Part shown: piece by piece, positions 63,544-64,000 of the stretch
How positions within the stretch are numbered: position 1 is the stretch's first letter
Layout: each line of letters begins with the position of its first letter
From: Bacteroidota bacterium
Lineage (GTDB): Bacteria; Bacteroidota; Bacteroidia; AKYH767-A; OLB10
DNA length: 64,000 nucleotides
Assembly: GCA_016709725.1 (NCBI GenBank)
Contig: JADJMG010000007.1
Span: forward strand, 310,001 to 374,000
Reading direction: 5' to 3'
Notes under the pieces: generated by a model
Databases searched by the model: none
What the model saw: only the letters and a program-made list of their open reading frames with translations
What the model was told of the DNA's origin: nothing
Made by a program: the position numbers and the translations under genes

Positions 63544-64000
63544 AAGCAAAAATATTATTAGTTGAAGATGATCTGAATTTCGGAAGTGTTTTGAAAAACT
63601 ATCTGGAGTTAAATGAATACCATGTTACCTTGGCACGTGATGGTGTTGCTGGATTTGATGCCTATTCAAAAGGAGGATATGACTTAATCATTTTAGATGT
63701 CATGATGCCTAAGATGGATGGATTCTCCTTAGCCAAACATATTCGTGAGATTGATAAATTGACACCCCTGTTTTTTCTTACCGCCAAAGGAATGAAAGAA
63801 GATATGATTACTGGGTACAGAGTAGGGGCAGATGATTTTCTCACCAAGCCTTTTGATACCGACGTACTCCTTTACAAAATGCAAACCGTATTAAAGCGGT
63901 CGATGGGACATTCCGCATTAGAAGGTCGAGATCATTTTAACATAGGAATTTATCAATTCGATTATAAATTAAGGACCATCACTTCCGAAAACGAAAGTGA
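63540..64000 (+). CDS. OmpR-type response regulator, 3' end outside window
   Basis: DNA-binding partner of the kinase. ATG at 63540 overlaps the kinase TGA. The receiver domain reads MKAKILLVEDDLNF (acidic pocket), DLIILDVMMPKMDGF (phospho-accepting Asp near 53), FLTAKG and DDFLTKPFDTDVL (conserved Lys). 153 codons are visible; the start of the winged-helix output domain (FNIGIYQFDYKLRTI) is reached before the edge. Confidence 0.93.
   Translation, partial: MKAKILLVEDDLNFGSVLKNYLELNEYHVTLARDGVAGFDAYSKGGYDLIILDVMMPKMDGFSLAKHIREIDKLTPLFFLTAKGMKEDMITGYRVGADDFLTKPFDTDVLLYKMQTVLKRSMGHSALEGRDHFNIGIYQFDYKLRTITSENES

Overview
The window is AT-rich chromosomal DNA from a member of the Bacteroidota (Bacteroidetes). 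Supporting evidence: a gliding-motility/type IX secretion (T9SS) C-terminal domain protein, a PorE-like TPR/PD40/OmpA protein, DUF5683, DUF5916 and WbqC-family proteins, the long GAPDH form, RpoD proteins starting MRQLKI, promoters of the TTTG-N19/20-TAnnTTTG type, and few Shine-Dalgarno sites. The genus cannot be told from the sequence. No phage, transposase, rRNA or CRISPR array is visible, so most of the window is core genome.

Layout. 1-6.5 kb: a CPx copper-type ATPase cut by the window edge, tRNA-His, GAPDH, an RpoD-like sigma factor and a DegP/HtrA protease. 6.5-14.3 kb: dapF, an acetyltransferase, a multiheme cytochrome-TPR protein, mltG, a TPR-adenylate cyclase and a lysine/saccharopine dehydrogenase-like gene. 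14.3-19.1 kb: rpe, the housekeeping rpoD, pnp and rpsO, all on the minus strand. 19.1-19.8 kb: a repeat island with 42-nt tandem repeats, perfect hairpins and an orphan T9SS sorting-domain fragment. 19.8-27.7 kb: accD, class I aldolase, then the minus-strand run parA-parB-DUF5683-dapB-lepB-wbqC and a metallo-beta-lactamase-fold hydrolase. 28-33.9 kb: a large T9SS-type surface protein, an M16 peptidase and an ArsR regulator. 34-43 kb: an envelope and electron-transfer block (mlaD-mlaF-mlaE, two Fe-S proteins, an amidase, an LptD-like protein). 43-49 kb: ffh, folD, queE, the PorE-like protein and DUF4184. 49-56 kb: thioredoxin-like, beta-barrel and DUF5916 proteins, two small unknown membrane proteins, and a second repeat-rich spacer. 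56-61 kb: cyanophycin metabolism (cphA with a membrane protein, divergent cphB). 61-64 kb: a secreted proline-rich protein divergent from a histidine kinase/response regulator pair that runs off the edge.

How the parts relate. Much of the window serves the cell envelope: peptidoglycan (dapB, dapF, mltG, amidase), outer-membrane lipid and LPS handling (Mla, LptD), protein export and quality control (lepB, ffh, HtrA, T9SS) and segregation (parAB). A nitrogen storage module (cyanophycin) is the most distinctive metabolic trait.

Quality note. Seven genes contain frameshifts, mostly one-base gains or losses in homopolymers, and all seven lie on the plus strand. The roughly thirty minus-strand genes look intact. 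Sequence or assembly error is the likely cause. Merged spans are given for these genes with the break points stated.
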